The position numbers and the translations under genes are program-made. DNA of 64,000 nucleotides. Source: Molossus alvarezi (Eukaryota; Chordata; Mammalia; Chiroptera; Molossidae). The notes beneath the pieces were generated by a model. The model had not been told where the DNA came from and made no database searches. It was given only the letters and a program-made list of their open reading frames with translations. Of this stretch, positions 20,281-31,932 are shown piece by piece; the first letter of the stretch is position 1; every line of letters starts with the position of its first letter. The stretch spans positions 30,970,986 to 31,034,985 of the forward strand of contig CM073905.1 of the NCBI GenBank assembly GCA_037176705.1, written 5' to 3'.

Positions 20281-20829
20281 GCTCCAACCCCATTTAAACA
20301 AAAAACATGAGTTTGGCAAAGAGGAATGGGTTCTCCCCTAACAGTCACATTCTCCTATCACTACTAAGAACCTAATTCTCGCACCTTGTGTGGGGAGAGA
20401 AGCAGAAGTAAACCAAGATTTTCCCTTGGTGTCTAAGGCTCGAGACCTCCAGGTAGCTTTCTTTCGGGGGGAGAATGCTTCAGACCCACCAAAGTGGAGT
20501 TGTGGGAGTTGACCTGAGTCCAAAGGGCGAGAGAGAGTTTGCCCTTGGTGTTCATCTGGCCGTTTTTACGCATATGTTTCGTCTCCACTCTCTCTGTCTC
20601 CAAGTGAGGCCCTGGTTCTGCAGACAGCTGTGGGCTGGCGAATTAGCCACCTTTCCGAGTCTGCGTACTTGCTGTGTAAGAAGGTGGACTCAATGCGTTA
20701 CTGCCCCTAGATGCCCGGTTCCAGGACCTGGCCCCTTGTGAGCGATCACATTTTACTTTTGCGCTTCATCTATTACATTTGTGTTTGTTTGTTTGTTTGT
20801 GTGCTTCCCCAGGGTGCAGAAGGCGTCGT

Positions 20830-21350
20830 GCAGTGTGCAGAGGAAGCCACAGACTCCCTCTTATAGACGTTAGAGTCTGGTAGGCAGAGACACAGGTCTT
20901 AGAACCAACATAAACGTCTGGGGTTTGAGAAGTGGGTGGGATCCCACCAGCAGATCTGGGGAGACACATTTGCCATGAAGCAGGAAGAGGGCGAGCAAAG
21001 ACACAGATGGGGGTGAGGGACACACGGGGTGAATGGGCGGTGGTGTCAGAGGTCCCCAGCTCCGGAAGTCTGGGGAGGGACGGAATGGCGAGAGCGATGC
21101 TAGGAAGAGAGTCAGGGACCAGACCGTGGGAGGGGCCCGTGGCATGTTAAGGAATTTTGACTTTATAGGGCAGGCAGTCGGGCGCCCTTCAGAATGTTTT
21201 TGAAAGAGAAAAATAAGGTGAGCGGAGTTAAGCTGGGAAACGAATGTTCTGGCAGCACAGAGCAGGGACAGCCGGCCTGTTGACCTGGGGCAGATGACTG
21301 CAGTGGCAGAGGCTGGAATGAAGAAAGAAACAGATCCAGCGATAAGGGAG
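20830..21350 (-). repeat. L2-type relic, antisense
   Basis: 'tagacgttagagtctggtag', 'ggcatgttaaggaattttga' and 'ctttatagggcaggcagtcg' follow the reversed L2-type 3' region. Limits are approximate. Confidence 0.5.
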
Positions 21351-22580
21351 GTCCCAGGGCCGAAACCACCGGACCTGGATCCCTATCTGTTGTGGAGGCC
21401 GAAAAACAAACCAGAAAGTCGGGATTCTTGCCCTCGGTTGAGAAAGGGGGCTTGGGAGACGCAAACAGTTTCCAGAGAAGGATGAGTTTGCAATGCTGAC
21501 GTGACAGCCAGCCGCGTCTCCAGTCAGCAGGGTCAGTCCTTCCAAGGTTCAGCCAGGTTCAGCTGCCCGGAGAGAGAACTGACCCCTGGCCAGTAGACCT
21601 TGGCCTCAGCACACAGGATTTTCTAGCCAGACATGCTCTCAGCGGCCACTTGCTTTGGGCTCCAAAAGGAGGTCGGGTTTGCCCTCAGTCCGAGTGAGAT
21701 TTTCAGCCCCAGATCATGGGCACACGGTCCCTGCCAGGACAGCAAGCCAGATACCTGGCCCCTCTGCTCCTGCAGCGCGGGCCTCAGGGTGGCCTTTCCA
21801 TTCCTGCCGTTAGGAAAACCGCGGTCCCGAGATTTGTTTGCAGCTGGTCACATTTCTGTGTCCGTCTCCATCTCCACCCCTCGGTCTCCTGCGTGTCTCT
21901 GTGCCCGCCTTATCCACAAAGCTTTCTCTCCGAGTCTGCAGGCTAATCTGAGACTGCCTGAAAGGGCCTGACAGAACTAAACACTAATCCGAGCTTCCTG
22001 TACAACCCGTCTACACTCCCTGCCTCCTCTCAACCCTCGTAACGTCTCCTGCATCCAAACGCCCTGTTTGGCTGGAGAATTAAAGGCCAGGAGCTGGGAT
22101 GGAGGGAGCAGGTACCTGACCGTCTGAGGGAGGGGCCCTGCCTGCCAAGGATCCAACACAGAGAGTTCCTCTGAACCTGAATTTGGCCCTTAACGGCTGA
22201 CCCCTGCCCGGCCTCTCCAGCCCTGCCTGGTGGCAAAGTGGCCCGAGAGAAGAAGCTGCCTCTCCCCAGACACTGATGTGTCTCAGATGCGAGGACGGAG
22301 AGAAACCTTCATGCCCGGGAAACAAATCTATTTTGGGTCTGTGGTCAGAGCCGTGTGCAAGGGGGGTGGGCGGGAGTAACTGTGCCTCAGTGTGTTCCAC
22401 GCGTTTGTTCTGCCCCGGAAGGTCGGCGCGGTTTCTGAAGGAGTAGGACTCTGTCTGGGCCAGGCCCGAGCCCACTCTTAACAAGGTGGCCCAGTAGGCG
22501 GGAGCCTGCTGCTCTTCACCGGCCACTGGACAAAGATTCCTCAGCATCAGACTCGGCTCCCGGGCCCTAGGAGACTCTAG

Positions 22581-22760
22581 TCTGTCGGCCTCGGCACCCT
22601 GGGCATTTGGGGTTGGAGAATTCTTTGTGGGGCCGTCCTGGGCATTGGATGTTGAGTGGCATCCCTGGCCTCTGCCTTCGAGATGCCAGTAGCTGCCCCC
22701 AAATCACGACAACCAGAGATGTCTCCCGACATTGCCAGATGTCCCTGGGGGCGAGCCGGG
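22581..22760 (+). repeat. MER5-like hAT-Charlie MITE
   Basis: 'tcggcctcggcaccctgggc', 'gtggcatccctggcctctgc', 'gagatgccagtagctgcccc' and 'gacattgccagatgtccctg'. It is the reverse orientation of the copy at 10480-10660. Confidence 0.75.
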
Positions 22761-22824
22761 CACTCCTCAGCCATTTTGTTTCTATTACCTGCTGCCGCCC
22801 TGAGACGTGAAGGATTTTGAGGGG

Positions 22825-22830
22825 AATAAA
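22825..22830 (+). terminator. NOS1: Candidate poly(A) signal AATAAA
   Basis: A canonical hexamer in the presumed NOS1 3' UTR. The downstream region is only weakly GT-rich, so this is the weaker or a proximal candidate. Confidence 0.25.
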
Positions 22831-23350
22831 AGATGGTTTCACAAACTCCCTCCCAAGACAGAATTGTGGCAACAGGCTCTGGGCTGATGAAGACTCACAG
22901 AGGCCCAGTGCCCTTCGCGCCCTGGCTCCTGCCTCCACCCTGTTTTCCCTGTTGCTGTGTCGTTGTGACCGTTAGACCCACTCTGGACTCAGCGGTGATG
23001 TTCTGGAAGGCGGGGAGAGAGCGCGGTGGGTTGCTGCGATGCTGTCCCCCGGGGTTCCTGGTCCGGGGTCAGGGAACTGGGCCCGTGGGCAGCGCAGTGT
23101 CTCGTCTGACCACACACACGCCGTCAGAAACGTGGACTTCCCCTACCTCTGAGCTCTCGATGCTGCTAACCTCTGCAAGTGTCCCGTGTGCTCCAGCACG
23201 TCCCGCAAAGGACTGACGCCCGCCCCACGCTCTCCGCGAGGTTGTCCAGGCCGTGTCCGCCGCATGCTCTTCCTCTGTATCGTTCTCACCTTCGAACTGG
23301 ACGGGATTCCACACGAGTCTACTTATGCCTGTTTGCATTATGGTTAAAAT

Positions 23351-23356
23351 ATTAAA
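23351..23356 (+). terminator. NOS1: Candidate distal NOS1 poly(A) signal ATTAAA
   Basis: ATTAAA is followed about 10-20 bases later by CA-containing sequence and then the T/G-rich stretch ctgtcttttgttcggtttgc. The arrangement is right for a cleavage site near 23370, giving a 3' UTR of about 5.9 kb. Confidence 0.4.
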
Positions 23357-23699
23357 AAGTGGACTCCACTTGGCTGACTGCTGTCTTTTGTTCGGTTTGC
23401 TTGGAGTTTCTCACGCCTCTGTCCCGTGCGTAGGCCCGGGCCCCAGGAAGCCCACCCTGAAGCAGAGGCGACAGGAGGCTGCCTGGGGAGCGGTCTCGGG
23501 AAGGGGAAAAGGAGGGGCGAGGGGCAGGGGAAGCAGACCGACAAGTTAGAGGAACCCTGCAGGGAATTCTGAAGGTGACCTTCAGGGTGAGACGCAGGGC
23601 AGAGACGGAACACAAGGCAGTGCCGTGCCGCCCTATAGAAGTCAGTTTATTAAAGTAATGGCCAACAGTTACTAACCCCTGCTCTTCACCAACACACTG

Positions 23700-23868
23700 C
23701 TCGTTACTGTTGCTCTCCCCAGTTTAAAACTTGGGAAACTGAGGCACAAGGGAGCGGCCAGCTTGAACAAGATCAGCATAGCTCATATGTGTCCCAGGTG
23801 GAGTTTGAACCCAGACTTCCGCTCTAGAATCTCATTCTTAACCACCACCCAGTGCTGCTGCTAAGGGA
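23700..23868 (-). repeat. MIR SINE (antisense)
   Basis: 'tgggaaactgaggcacaagg', 'ggtggagtttgaacccagac' and 'tcattcttaaccaccaccca' match antisense MIR. It abuts a sense MIR at 23880. Confidence 0.8.
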
Positions 23869-23879
23869 CCCACACTGTC

Positions 23880-24030
23880 CCGGTGGAGATCCCGGCTCCT
23901 CCACTTCCTAGCTGTGTGACTTTGAATAAGTTACTCAACCTCTCTGGACCTTCATTTCTGTACTGTGAAATAAGCTGTGATTGTTTCAAATGGACTGCAC
24001 TGAGATAGGGTTAAGTGGATTAATATATGC
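23880..24030 (+). repeat. MIR SINE (sense)
   Basis: 'ctcctccacttcctagctgt', 'gtgactttgaataagttact' and 'caacctctctggaccttcat' match sense MIR, directly next to the antisense copy. Confidence 0.8.
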
Positions 24031-24099
24031 AACACAACATGGAAGGAACGGAACAGGATAGGACAGAACAGCCCTGTGTTAACAGAACAAAAAACACTC

Positions 24100-24660
24100 A
24101 TCCATGGGGGGTGGGGGGGGTGTCACAGAGCCAGGCACTAGACACCTAGAATTGCAGTGTAGAAAGACTGGCTATTTTATTATGAACGAGAGGCTAATGC
24201 TCAAAGGCCCAAACTCCCCCTGGGGAGTAGGTTACCGGTTACATAGAGCAAAATCTCAAGACACCATGGGTTACAGGGTTCGGGGTCGTGCTGGAAGCTG
24301 ATTGGCTGGAGGTATGCGGGGCAATAAAAATTTTCTCCAGGTCTTGAGGACAGCTCTGAATTCTGCTCTGGCGTCCCTCTGTCTGGTTTCATCAGAAAGT
24401 AGCCAGGAGGTAGGTCTAGGCCTCAGGAACTGAAAGATAACTTAGGTTAAGATGTTATCTGTAGCCTGCCAGAGGCTGGGAACTTATGATCCTTAGTCAG
24501 GGCTCTGGTCTTCTGCTGCCTCAGGGGTTGCTGATTATCCAGGGAAAAGGCTAGGTCTTGGAGGGTGGGGATGGGGGCGGGAGAGGGAGAGAGACAGAGG
24601 TGATTTCTAGAGTTAGGATTTAAGGCCAAATTGAAGCAAAATCTTAAGGACCCCTGGTTT
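24100..24660 (-). repeat. Possible LTR-type interspersed repeat (family not assigned)
   Basis: The block from 'ggctattttattatgaacga' through 'gctgattggctggaggtatg' to 'aggaactgaaagataactta' resembles a dispersed sequence I associate with other laurasiatherian genomes. I cannot name the family, and clear LTR ends are not visible. Confidence 0.3.
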
Positions 24661-24904
24661 CAGATGCACGAGTAAAGAAGCTGAGACCCATGCTCTGGTT
24701 CCTCCAATGCTCTCAACCCTTTGCTCTCATGAAGCCCAGACAGCCCCAGCCGGATGGCATTTGCCACTGATACCTGGGCACTGGGTTTCTCAGGCCTCTC
24801 CCCACCTGCCTCTCCCCCACCTGCCATTAGTGTTCACAGGGACTGAGGTCAGACACCTGCTGACACGGCTAACCATCTCCTCCAGTAATTCATGCACACA
24901 CCGG

Positions 24905-24910
<6 letters not shown>

Positions 24911-24944
<34 letters not shown>

Positions 24945-25183
24945 CCTCACAGGAGGATATTTTTTCCATTTTTTTGTACAGACAGAGTGGGAGGGAGAGA
25001 GAGGAAGGGAGAGAGAGAGAGAAACATCGACGTGAAGGGACACATCGAGTGGCTGCCACCCGCAGGACCAACCAAGGCCGGGGACAAACTGCAACCAAAG
25101 TACGTGCCCTTAGCGGGAACCGAACCCGGGTCTCTCCGGACCGCAGGCCGACGCTCTAACCACTGAGCCAAACTGGCCAGGGC
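24911..25183 (-). mobile_element. Ves SINE (antisense)
   Basis: A very long poly(T) (about 30 nt), then aatcctcacaggaggatatt, ending gccaaactggccagggc. A perfect 14-bp target duplication, cacaccggggtttt, lies at 24897-24910 and 25184-25197. The long tail and clean duplication suggest youth. Confidence 0.96.
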
Positions 25184-25387
25184 CACACCGGGGTTTTGAC
25201 GGGCCTAGCCTCACTTAGGTGGCCAGGGACAATTTAACATTTGTATGCTTCCTGACTGGGGTAGCTTCTGTTGCCTGGCAACCAGGTGAAAAATCCAAGT
25301 TTACACCAAAACACAACCTTCCCAACCACAAATTTGAAAGAGAAGGGGGTGGGAAACAAAGGGGCGGGGGTGAACAAACAATTTTTT

Positions 25388-25810
25388 AAATTTGATTTGT
25401 TGGGGTGACATCGGCTCACAAGATGATACAGGATTCAAGCGTCGATTTCTAAGATACATGATCTGTACATTGCATTGTGTGCCCACCACCCAAAGTCATA
25501 TCTTCTGTCACCAGATATTTGGCCCCCTTTACTACCCTCCTTCCCTCTGGTCACCACCACACGGTTGTCTGTGAGTTTCAGTCTCACATACCACGTAGGA
25601 GCGAAATCATATGGTTCTTTGCTTTTTCTGACCTACTTTGCTTAGCATCATATTCTCAAGGTGCAAACGACCAGGGTCCTTCGATAGATGACTGGACAAA
25701 GAAGATGTGGTACAAATACAGGAACTACTACTTGGCCACGAGAAAAGATGAAATGTTGCCATTTGCGACCACGTGGAGGGGCAAGGGATTTTTGAGTCAC
25801 TGCAGATCAG
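25388..25810 (+). repeat. L1-derived mosaic fragment
   Basis: 'gatttgttggggtgacatcg', 'ttgcattgtgtgcccaccac', 'tgactggacaaagaagatgt' and 'gaaatgttgccatttgcgac' are phrases typical of L1 3' regions in bats and other laurasiatherians. The order suggests an internal deletion. Confidence 0.65.
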
Positions 25811-26994
25811 TATAGATATTAAGCGTCACAGTCAATAGAAGTGTATTTGTCTTTTCCTTGTATCCTTGGCAAAATCACCATGAGCCAAATCAGGGAAAGT
25901 ATTTACAATCAGGTGGATCAATACAGATATCGCTTAACCCACCTCCCCAAAAGGAAAGAGCTTTATAAGGGCCTCTGGGGGAAAATTAGATTGCTAATCA
26001 AATGCCAGAAGATTAAAGCCAGAGTAATTAGTAGAATGATTTTTTTTTTTTAATCATTTAAATCTAAGAAAAACACCCTTAAATCTTTACATTAGACTTG
26101 GGGGCTTGGAGGGGACAGAGGTGGGACAGAAACTACAGAGGTAGCTTCTCTGTATCTCTGTTTTCTCCGCTAGATCTCAGAGTTAAGGTTGGAGGCTGAT
26201 ACCTGAAGCCTGACTCAGTTCCTCCCTAATTGACCGTTTCCAAGAATTTGAAATCCTCAAGGGTGATGAGTTCACCTCTCCACTTTGCTCTCATTAGGGT
26301 GTGACCGGGTAAAGACACTCAATGCGAGAAAGCCTCTGAGACATACTGTAAACTCAAGGTGTCATATCTGTGGCATTAATTAAACCTCATCACTGAGTAA
26401 TTGAATCGGTTTTGGTGTGAAGGCTTTAAAAAGAGTCGCTAATGGAAATGCAGTTATTAGCAGGAGCGCTGCAGGCAAAGTCCGGGGCGGGGTGGTGGTG
26501 CTGGTTTCTTTCTCCTCCAAGAGGCCACGCATCACCTTCCTTGAAACTCACACACTGCCCTCGCGTTGCCCTTCCAGAAGCATCTCTTTCATCTGGGCAG
26601 GCCTTTGCTCAAAGGCCTTCAGCGCCAGTAGGGACCAGAGGAAGAGGACCAGCCCCTGCAGCCGGGACTCAGTGCCTGCCCTGGCCACAAGCAGTCTTCT
26701 CTGCTTCTGGTCCCCGGCTTCCCACAAACCATCCTTTCCCATCCTCCCTGCAGGTTTCCCCAGGGGCTCTAAACACAGCGCCGGCTGCCCGAGCTTGGCT
26801 TCTGCCGCTCCCCCTACCTGGAAAGCCCACCTTCCTCCCGCCCCTCAGCTGAGCCCACTTCTGTGGCTGAGGGTTTCATTCAAACAGTGTCTCTGGGTTT
26901 GATTCAAACACTGTCTTTCCAGGGTTCTATCCTCCAACTATACTTTCGGTCTGCACCAGTCACTGGGCGTCTTGGAAGTCTTGCTATACAATAG

Positions 26995-26997
<3 letters not shown>

Positions 26998-27035
<38 letters not shown>
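26998..27035 (+). repeat. (GT)n microsatellite
   Basis: About 19 uninterrupted GT units. Confidence 0.95.
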
Positions 27036-27039
<4 letters not shown>

Positions 27040-27607
27040 CTGCCTCTGTGGAGTTGTTACCTGTATTGTCACAATGACACAGAGCGGCAATCACAAAATC
27101 TCCCCGCTGACAGCGTCACTGCCGAGCAAATGGAGTCATGTAGCTGTGGGCCATGGAATGCAGGCAGCCTGGACAAAAACAAGTTTTCACCGGGACCTCC
27201 GGACAGGGCGCAGCTCTGCTGACACCTTTATTTCAGCCGTGTAAGACCCATTGGGGACTTCTGACACCCACAGCAGTCAGATAATCAAGGTGTGTTATTT
27301 TCAGCCACTGAGTTGGAGTAATTAGTTCAAACACCAATAGAAAACTAAAATCCGTATTTGTTTCGTATTGCTGTGTTGTAGGGAAGGATCCATTTCCTCG
27401 TGTTGCCCAGGTTCTAGAAGCTGTCCACATTTCCTGGTTTCTGGCCCAGCAACTCTCAAACCTGTTTCCATTGTCGCGCTCCCCTCTCTGACCCCTGACC
27501 TGTTTGTCCCCTGCTTATAAGAACTCTTGTGATCACATTGGACCCAAGAGTTCGAACTTAATGACATCTGCCATTACTTTTGCAAGGTAACTGTGATATT
27601 GTAATTT

Positions 27608-27856
27608 TTTTTTTTTAATTCCTCACCCCAGAATATTTTCTACTTATTATCAGATAGAGTGGGAGGGAAGGAGAGAGAGAGAGAGACAAAAAAGAAACAT
27701 CGATGTGAGAGAGCCACATCGACTGGTTGCCTTCCACACGACCCCACCAGCGCTGGGGACAAACCGCAACCGAGGTACGTGACCTTGACCGGAATCGAAC
27801 CCCAGACTCATTGTTCCCCGGGCTGACGCTCCAACCGCTTAGCCAAACCGGCCAGG
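27608..27856 (-). mobile_element. Ves SINE (antisense)
   Basis: Poly(T), then aattcctcaccccagaatat, ending gccaaaccggccagg. Target repeat gtgatattgtaattt before and gtgatattgtgattt after. Confidence 0.93.
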
Positions 27857-27984
27857 GTGATATTGTGATTTCTAAGTATTATTTGGGTTTCCCCCCCAAT
27901 TCTGGTAAAGAGCTCCTAAGATCCTTTGAACTTCCTAATTGATAAGAGCAATAAAGGTGTCTTGTTTTTCTTAAAAAACCCCTT

Positions 27985-28645
27985 TCAACCTGAGTTTATT
28001 TTAATAAGTGACTTATGGGAAGCACCTGAGAGGGGGGCCAGTTGCTGGGAACCCACCAAGTGATTAGAGTTGAAATTTTCAGTCCCACCCCCTGACCTCA
28101 GGGAAGGCAGAGGGGCTGGAGGTTGAATCCCCAGTGGCCTATGATGGACTCAATCACGCCTTTGTAATGAGGCCTCCATAAAAAAACAAAAGAAGAGGGT
28201 CCAGAGGGCTTCCGGGTTGGTGAACACGTGGAGGGGCTGGGAGACTGTGCCCTGGGGAGGACATGGGAGCCCTGGGCCCGGCCCCTATGCCCTGCCCTGC
28301 GCATCTCTCCCACCTGGCTCAACCTGACACAGGTCCTCATATTGTAAACCTACACCCGAGGAAGTAAGATGTTGCTCTGGATTCTGTGAGTCGCTCTAAC
28401 AAATTAATTGAGCACAGGGAGGGTATTGTGGGAGCTTCCACTCTGCAGCTGGTCAGCAGAAGCCCAGGTGGGCTTGTAGTTGGCTACTGAAGGGGGTGGG
28501 CAGCCTTGGAGGACCGAACCCTTAACTGGGGAGTCTGTCTCCAGGTCTTCGTGTTAGCTAGATCGTGACAGAATTGAGTTGAATTGTAGGGCACCCAGCT
28601 GGCGTCGGAGAATTGCTTGGTGGTGTGAAGAAAAAAACACTGACA
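27985..28645 (+). mobile_element. Old LTR remnant (probable solo LTR; class not assigned)
   Basis: 'aatgaggcctccataaaaaa', 'ggtgaacacgtggaggggct', 'ttctgtgagtcgctctaaca', 'aaattaattgag' and a terminal 'gaattgagttgaattgtagg' follow a mammalian retroviral-type LTR pattern that I recognise by order of phrases. No retroviral protein is encoded nearby. Confidence 0.5.
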
Positions 28646-29061
28646 CCCCAGTAATATAGGGGAGAAGTGGGTTTCCAGTTGTCATACAAATAACACAACG
28701 ATGAAGTACGAGAATAACCTGTGTCTCACATGCTCACAACTGTACACCTACCTGTGCCCACCTCGGTATATTCGCAGGCTTGGGCGATTAGAAGGTGACA
28801 TGTCTGGGGGCCATTATTCAGCCTAACTTAACCTGCCCGCCGGCCCCCAAAGACTCGTGTCCACCCGACACAGCGAGCTCAGTCAGCTAAATGGAGCGGC
28901 ACTTAGGGGACTAACCCACACCCTCCATAGCAGGGTAATGAGCACCCGGGTTGCCAGGCCCTTTTGTGGACCCTGGCGATCAGCCAGGACTCCTTCCCAC
29001 GCTGCTGCAAGGAGAGAAAACACCAGCTAGTTGGCTTTTTTTTTTTTAAAGGAACATGCTA

Positions 29062-29253
29062 CCCCAGCCGGTGTGGCTCAGTGGTTGAGCGTCGACCCAT
29101 GCACCAAGAGGCTACCGGTTTGATTCCCGGTCAGGGCACACGCCCAGGTTGTGGGCCTGATCCCCAGTGGGGGGCATGCAGGAGGCGGCCAATCAATGTT
29201 CTCTCTCATTGATGTTTCTATTTCTCTCTCCCTTTCTCTCTAAAATAAATAAA
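29062..29253 (+). mobile_element. Ves SINE (sense, 'gcccaggttgtgggc' subtype)
   Basis: Starts ccccagccggtgtggctcag, contains tgattcccggtcagggcaca, ends aaaataaataaaa. Target repeat aaaggaacatgcta before and aaaggaatatgcta after. Confidence 0.93.
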
Positions 29254-30392
29254 AGGAATATGCTAGATGGTGATGAGTGATTCTGAAGAAAAACAAAGCA
29301 GGACAGAGTAATCGAGTCAGTAGGGTGCCCGGACAGCCTCATCGATAAAGTCACCCTCAGGAGACTGGAGGAAGGCGTGGGAGCAGGCCATGCTTGGACG
29401 GGAGGCAGGGGGGTCCGTGGGTCTGAAGACTGTCTCTAGGATAGACCCTCACATGGCCAGGACATTCAATAAATACCGTATTTGAACAAAAGTGCCTTCA
29501 CAGAAGTTACCATTTTATAAAAAGAGACCAGTTTACACTTCAGGCTCCTCGCTGGGCAAGACCCCACCCCTGGCGCCTTCTAGTCTCACCTGGTACAAAT
29601 GCTCTCCCATTGCCTTAGGAATTCATCCCTGGGGGCTTCTTTTCTAAAACAGGGCCTCCGAACAGGACCCACAAAACCTGGATCTGCCCGTGCTGGTGGG
29701 TGAGTGCAGTCGTCACTCATTGTGTACGTATGTTGTATGTTACGGCTTGGGAATGGGGACCGAGGGAAAGGAAGGGGGTCCTGTGAGGGCGGGAGGCCAC
29801 AGGGTGGTCAGCGGACCTGTATTTCTGCAGACAAGGGCTTGAGCTGTAACCTAACGTCCAGGGGAACGGAAGTGTATCAGCAAAGTCCCTCAGGTGGGAG
29901 GAAGAGTGTGGGGGGAGCAGAAGAGACGGGAGGGGTCGGTTTATTTGGAAAATAAGGAAAGCTACTAAAGGTGTGGAGAGAGCTGAAATGGTCTCTCTGG
30001 CTAGACTGTGGGGATCTCACGGGAGATCACCAGAGGTGGCCGGAGTCCCGTGGGCCCCTAGTCGAGATGGGTTATCAGCTTGCTGCAGCGGAGGGGCACC
30101 TGGAGGACCTGCGGCCGGGCTGCAGGAGGCCAAGAGGGCCCGGATCTGGGCTTGTGCCTGATCCGAGCAGGTTCTGGGATCGCGGGGACCCGCTCTCAGC
30201 TGAATCCAGTGGGTTGTTCAGCAAGCGGGTACCGTGGGGTCAATTTTAAAACAGAATTTTCCCTGTGGCCAAAGGGGCAAGATAGCCCTCCTTCCTTTCT
30301 TTCTTAGGGCGTTGGCTGGAGACATTCTGTGTGGGTCATTCCTGTCTTTGAAAAGTATGTAAATCTGTTTTGTGTGTGTGCTGTTTTGGGGG

Positions 30393-30396
<4 letters not shown>

Positions 30397-30429
<33 letters not shown>
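30397..30429 (+). repeat. (GT)n microsatellite
   Basis: About 16 GT units at the border of the L1 fragment that follows. Confidence 0.9.
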
Positions 30430-30431
<2 letters not shown>

Positions 30432-30439
30432 TTTTAATG

Positions 30440-30890
30440 ATGGTAAAACAGACAAAACAGAAAATTTACCACTTCACTATTTTTGAGAATACAAGTGAAC
30501 GGCATTGAGGACACTCACAGTGTTGTATGACCATCTCCACGATCTTTTTCTGGAACTTTTTTCATCCTCCTAAACAGAAACTCTGTCCCCATTGAGCAAT
30601 AACTCCTCATTCTCTCCTCCCTTCAACCTCTGATAACCTGTATCTATGTCCTATACTCCTCATTCTCTCCTCCCCTCGACCTCTGATAACCTGCATCTAC
30701 GTCCTGTCTCTATGAATTTGCCGATTCTAGGTATTTCCTATAAATGGAATCATGCAATATTTGTCTTTCGTGTCTCACATCTTTCACTGAGAATCATGTT
30801 TTGCAGGTTCATCCACGTTGTAGCGGGTGTCCGTGCTTCATATTTTTTCAGGGCTGCTTAATATCCCATTGTATGAATATACTGCAGTTT
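30440..30890 (+). repeat. L1 3'-region fragment with an internal 53-bp duplication
   Basis: 'tctggaacttttttcatcct', 'aaacagaaactctgtcccca', 'aatggaatcatgcaatattt' and 'ggttcatccacgttgtagcg' match the L1M type 3' region. Bases 30602-30654 and 30655-30707 are tandem copies of one 53-bp unit. Confidence 0.75.
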
Positions 30891-31395
30891 GCAAATCGTA
30901 AAAGAAAAAAAAAAGCAGCAGCCTTTTCCCAGTATGACAACCCAGGTATATTTTTTCTAAGGGTCTGGGAAGCATCTCCTTGAAATGAAATTTCGAGGCA
31001 AGTAGTGTTTCTGTGTCCCTGTACGTGGGAGCGTAGAGTGGCCTGTTCCAAATGTAATCACCGGCTTGTCATAAAAATGAGTTTTGTTATCCCTTAAGAT
31101 GAAAGCAGTTAGGTAGCACAATGGGTACCCCAACAACCAGGTAAATTTAGAATGAACTAGAAAGGAATATATTACAAAGGTGTACCAGGTCCTCTTATCT
31201 GAGGACAAGTTACCAGTAATCTCTGGAGCATATATGTAGTGCAATGCTTGACTGTGTATTAAAAGGGTGGGATTTCCCTCTGCCTCTGTAATCTCATTAG
31301 CAGATTACCTGTGAGTACGTCACAGTTATAAAACTGTTCTCCTTTGGCAGGGTTCCATGGAGGACTTTCTACATTGGCAGGAGATTTTAATCCCC

Positions 31396-31420
31396 CCCCC
31401 CACACACACACACACATACA
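31396..31420 (+). repeat. C-run followed by (CA)n
   Basis: A short C homopolymer followed by about nine CA units. Confidence 0.9.
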
Positions 31421-31744
31421 GAGCATCTTAATCATCTTTGATAAGAAGACAGAAAAACAGGAGGGCTGGGATGTCATTGATAAGAAAGCAAGAGTCATTC
31501 ATAAGAATGATTTACCCCTCATCTGTGCAGCCGTGGGGTCTGCCTTCTACCTAACAGGTTGGAAACTGTTTATCAAGGTCTGAGCGTCAGGGGAGCTGAT
31601 TCTCACATTCTCGGGACCAGGGCGGAAGGCAGGAGAACAGTTAGGAGCCACAGCGTAGACATGAACTGGGACAGTGGCCAAGGAGACAGAGAGGAGACAG
31701 ATCTGAGAAATATTAGGAGTGACTCTTTTAGAAAAGAAAATTGC

Positions 31745-31932
31745 ACCTGGCCAGTGTGGTTCCGTGGTTGAATGTCGACCCATGCACCAAGGGGTCACTG
31801 GCTCGATTCCAGGCCAGGGCCCAATCCTCAGTGGGGGGCATGCAGGCGGCACCCAGTCAATGTCTCTCTCATAGATGTTTCTATCTCTCCCTCTCCCTTC
31901 CTCTCTCTCTTTCTAAAATCAATAAAGAAAGA
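31745..31932 (+). mobile_element. Ves SINE (sense)
   Basis: Starts acctggccagtgtggttccg, ends aaaatcaataaagaaa. A perfect 14-bp target duplication, gaaaagaaaattgc, lies at 31731-31744 and 31931-31944, although the body is diverged and has lost part of the 'gcccaggttg' region. Confidence 0.93.

Larger units (their letters stand above)
17474..23370 (+). other. NOS1: NOS1 3' untranslated region (3' limit tentative)
   Basis: Mammalian NOS1 mRNAs are known for a multi-kilobase 3' UTR, and there is no other gene start here. The first 600 bases are GC-rich. It contains a MIR piece (18305-18390), an antisense Ves (20031-20280), an antisense L2-type relic (20830-21350) and a MER5-like MITE (22581-22760). 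Two candidate poly(A) signals lie at 22825 and 23351. The end point is inferred, not shown. Confidence 0.55.

Noticed and set aside
27985..28645. Possible endogenous retrovirus with coding capacity
   Set aside because: Only LTR-type sequence is visible; no gag, pol or env reading frame lies next to it.
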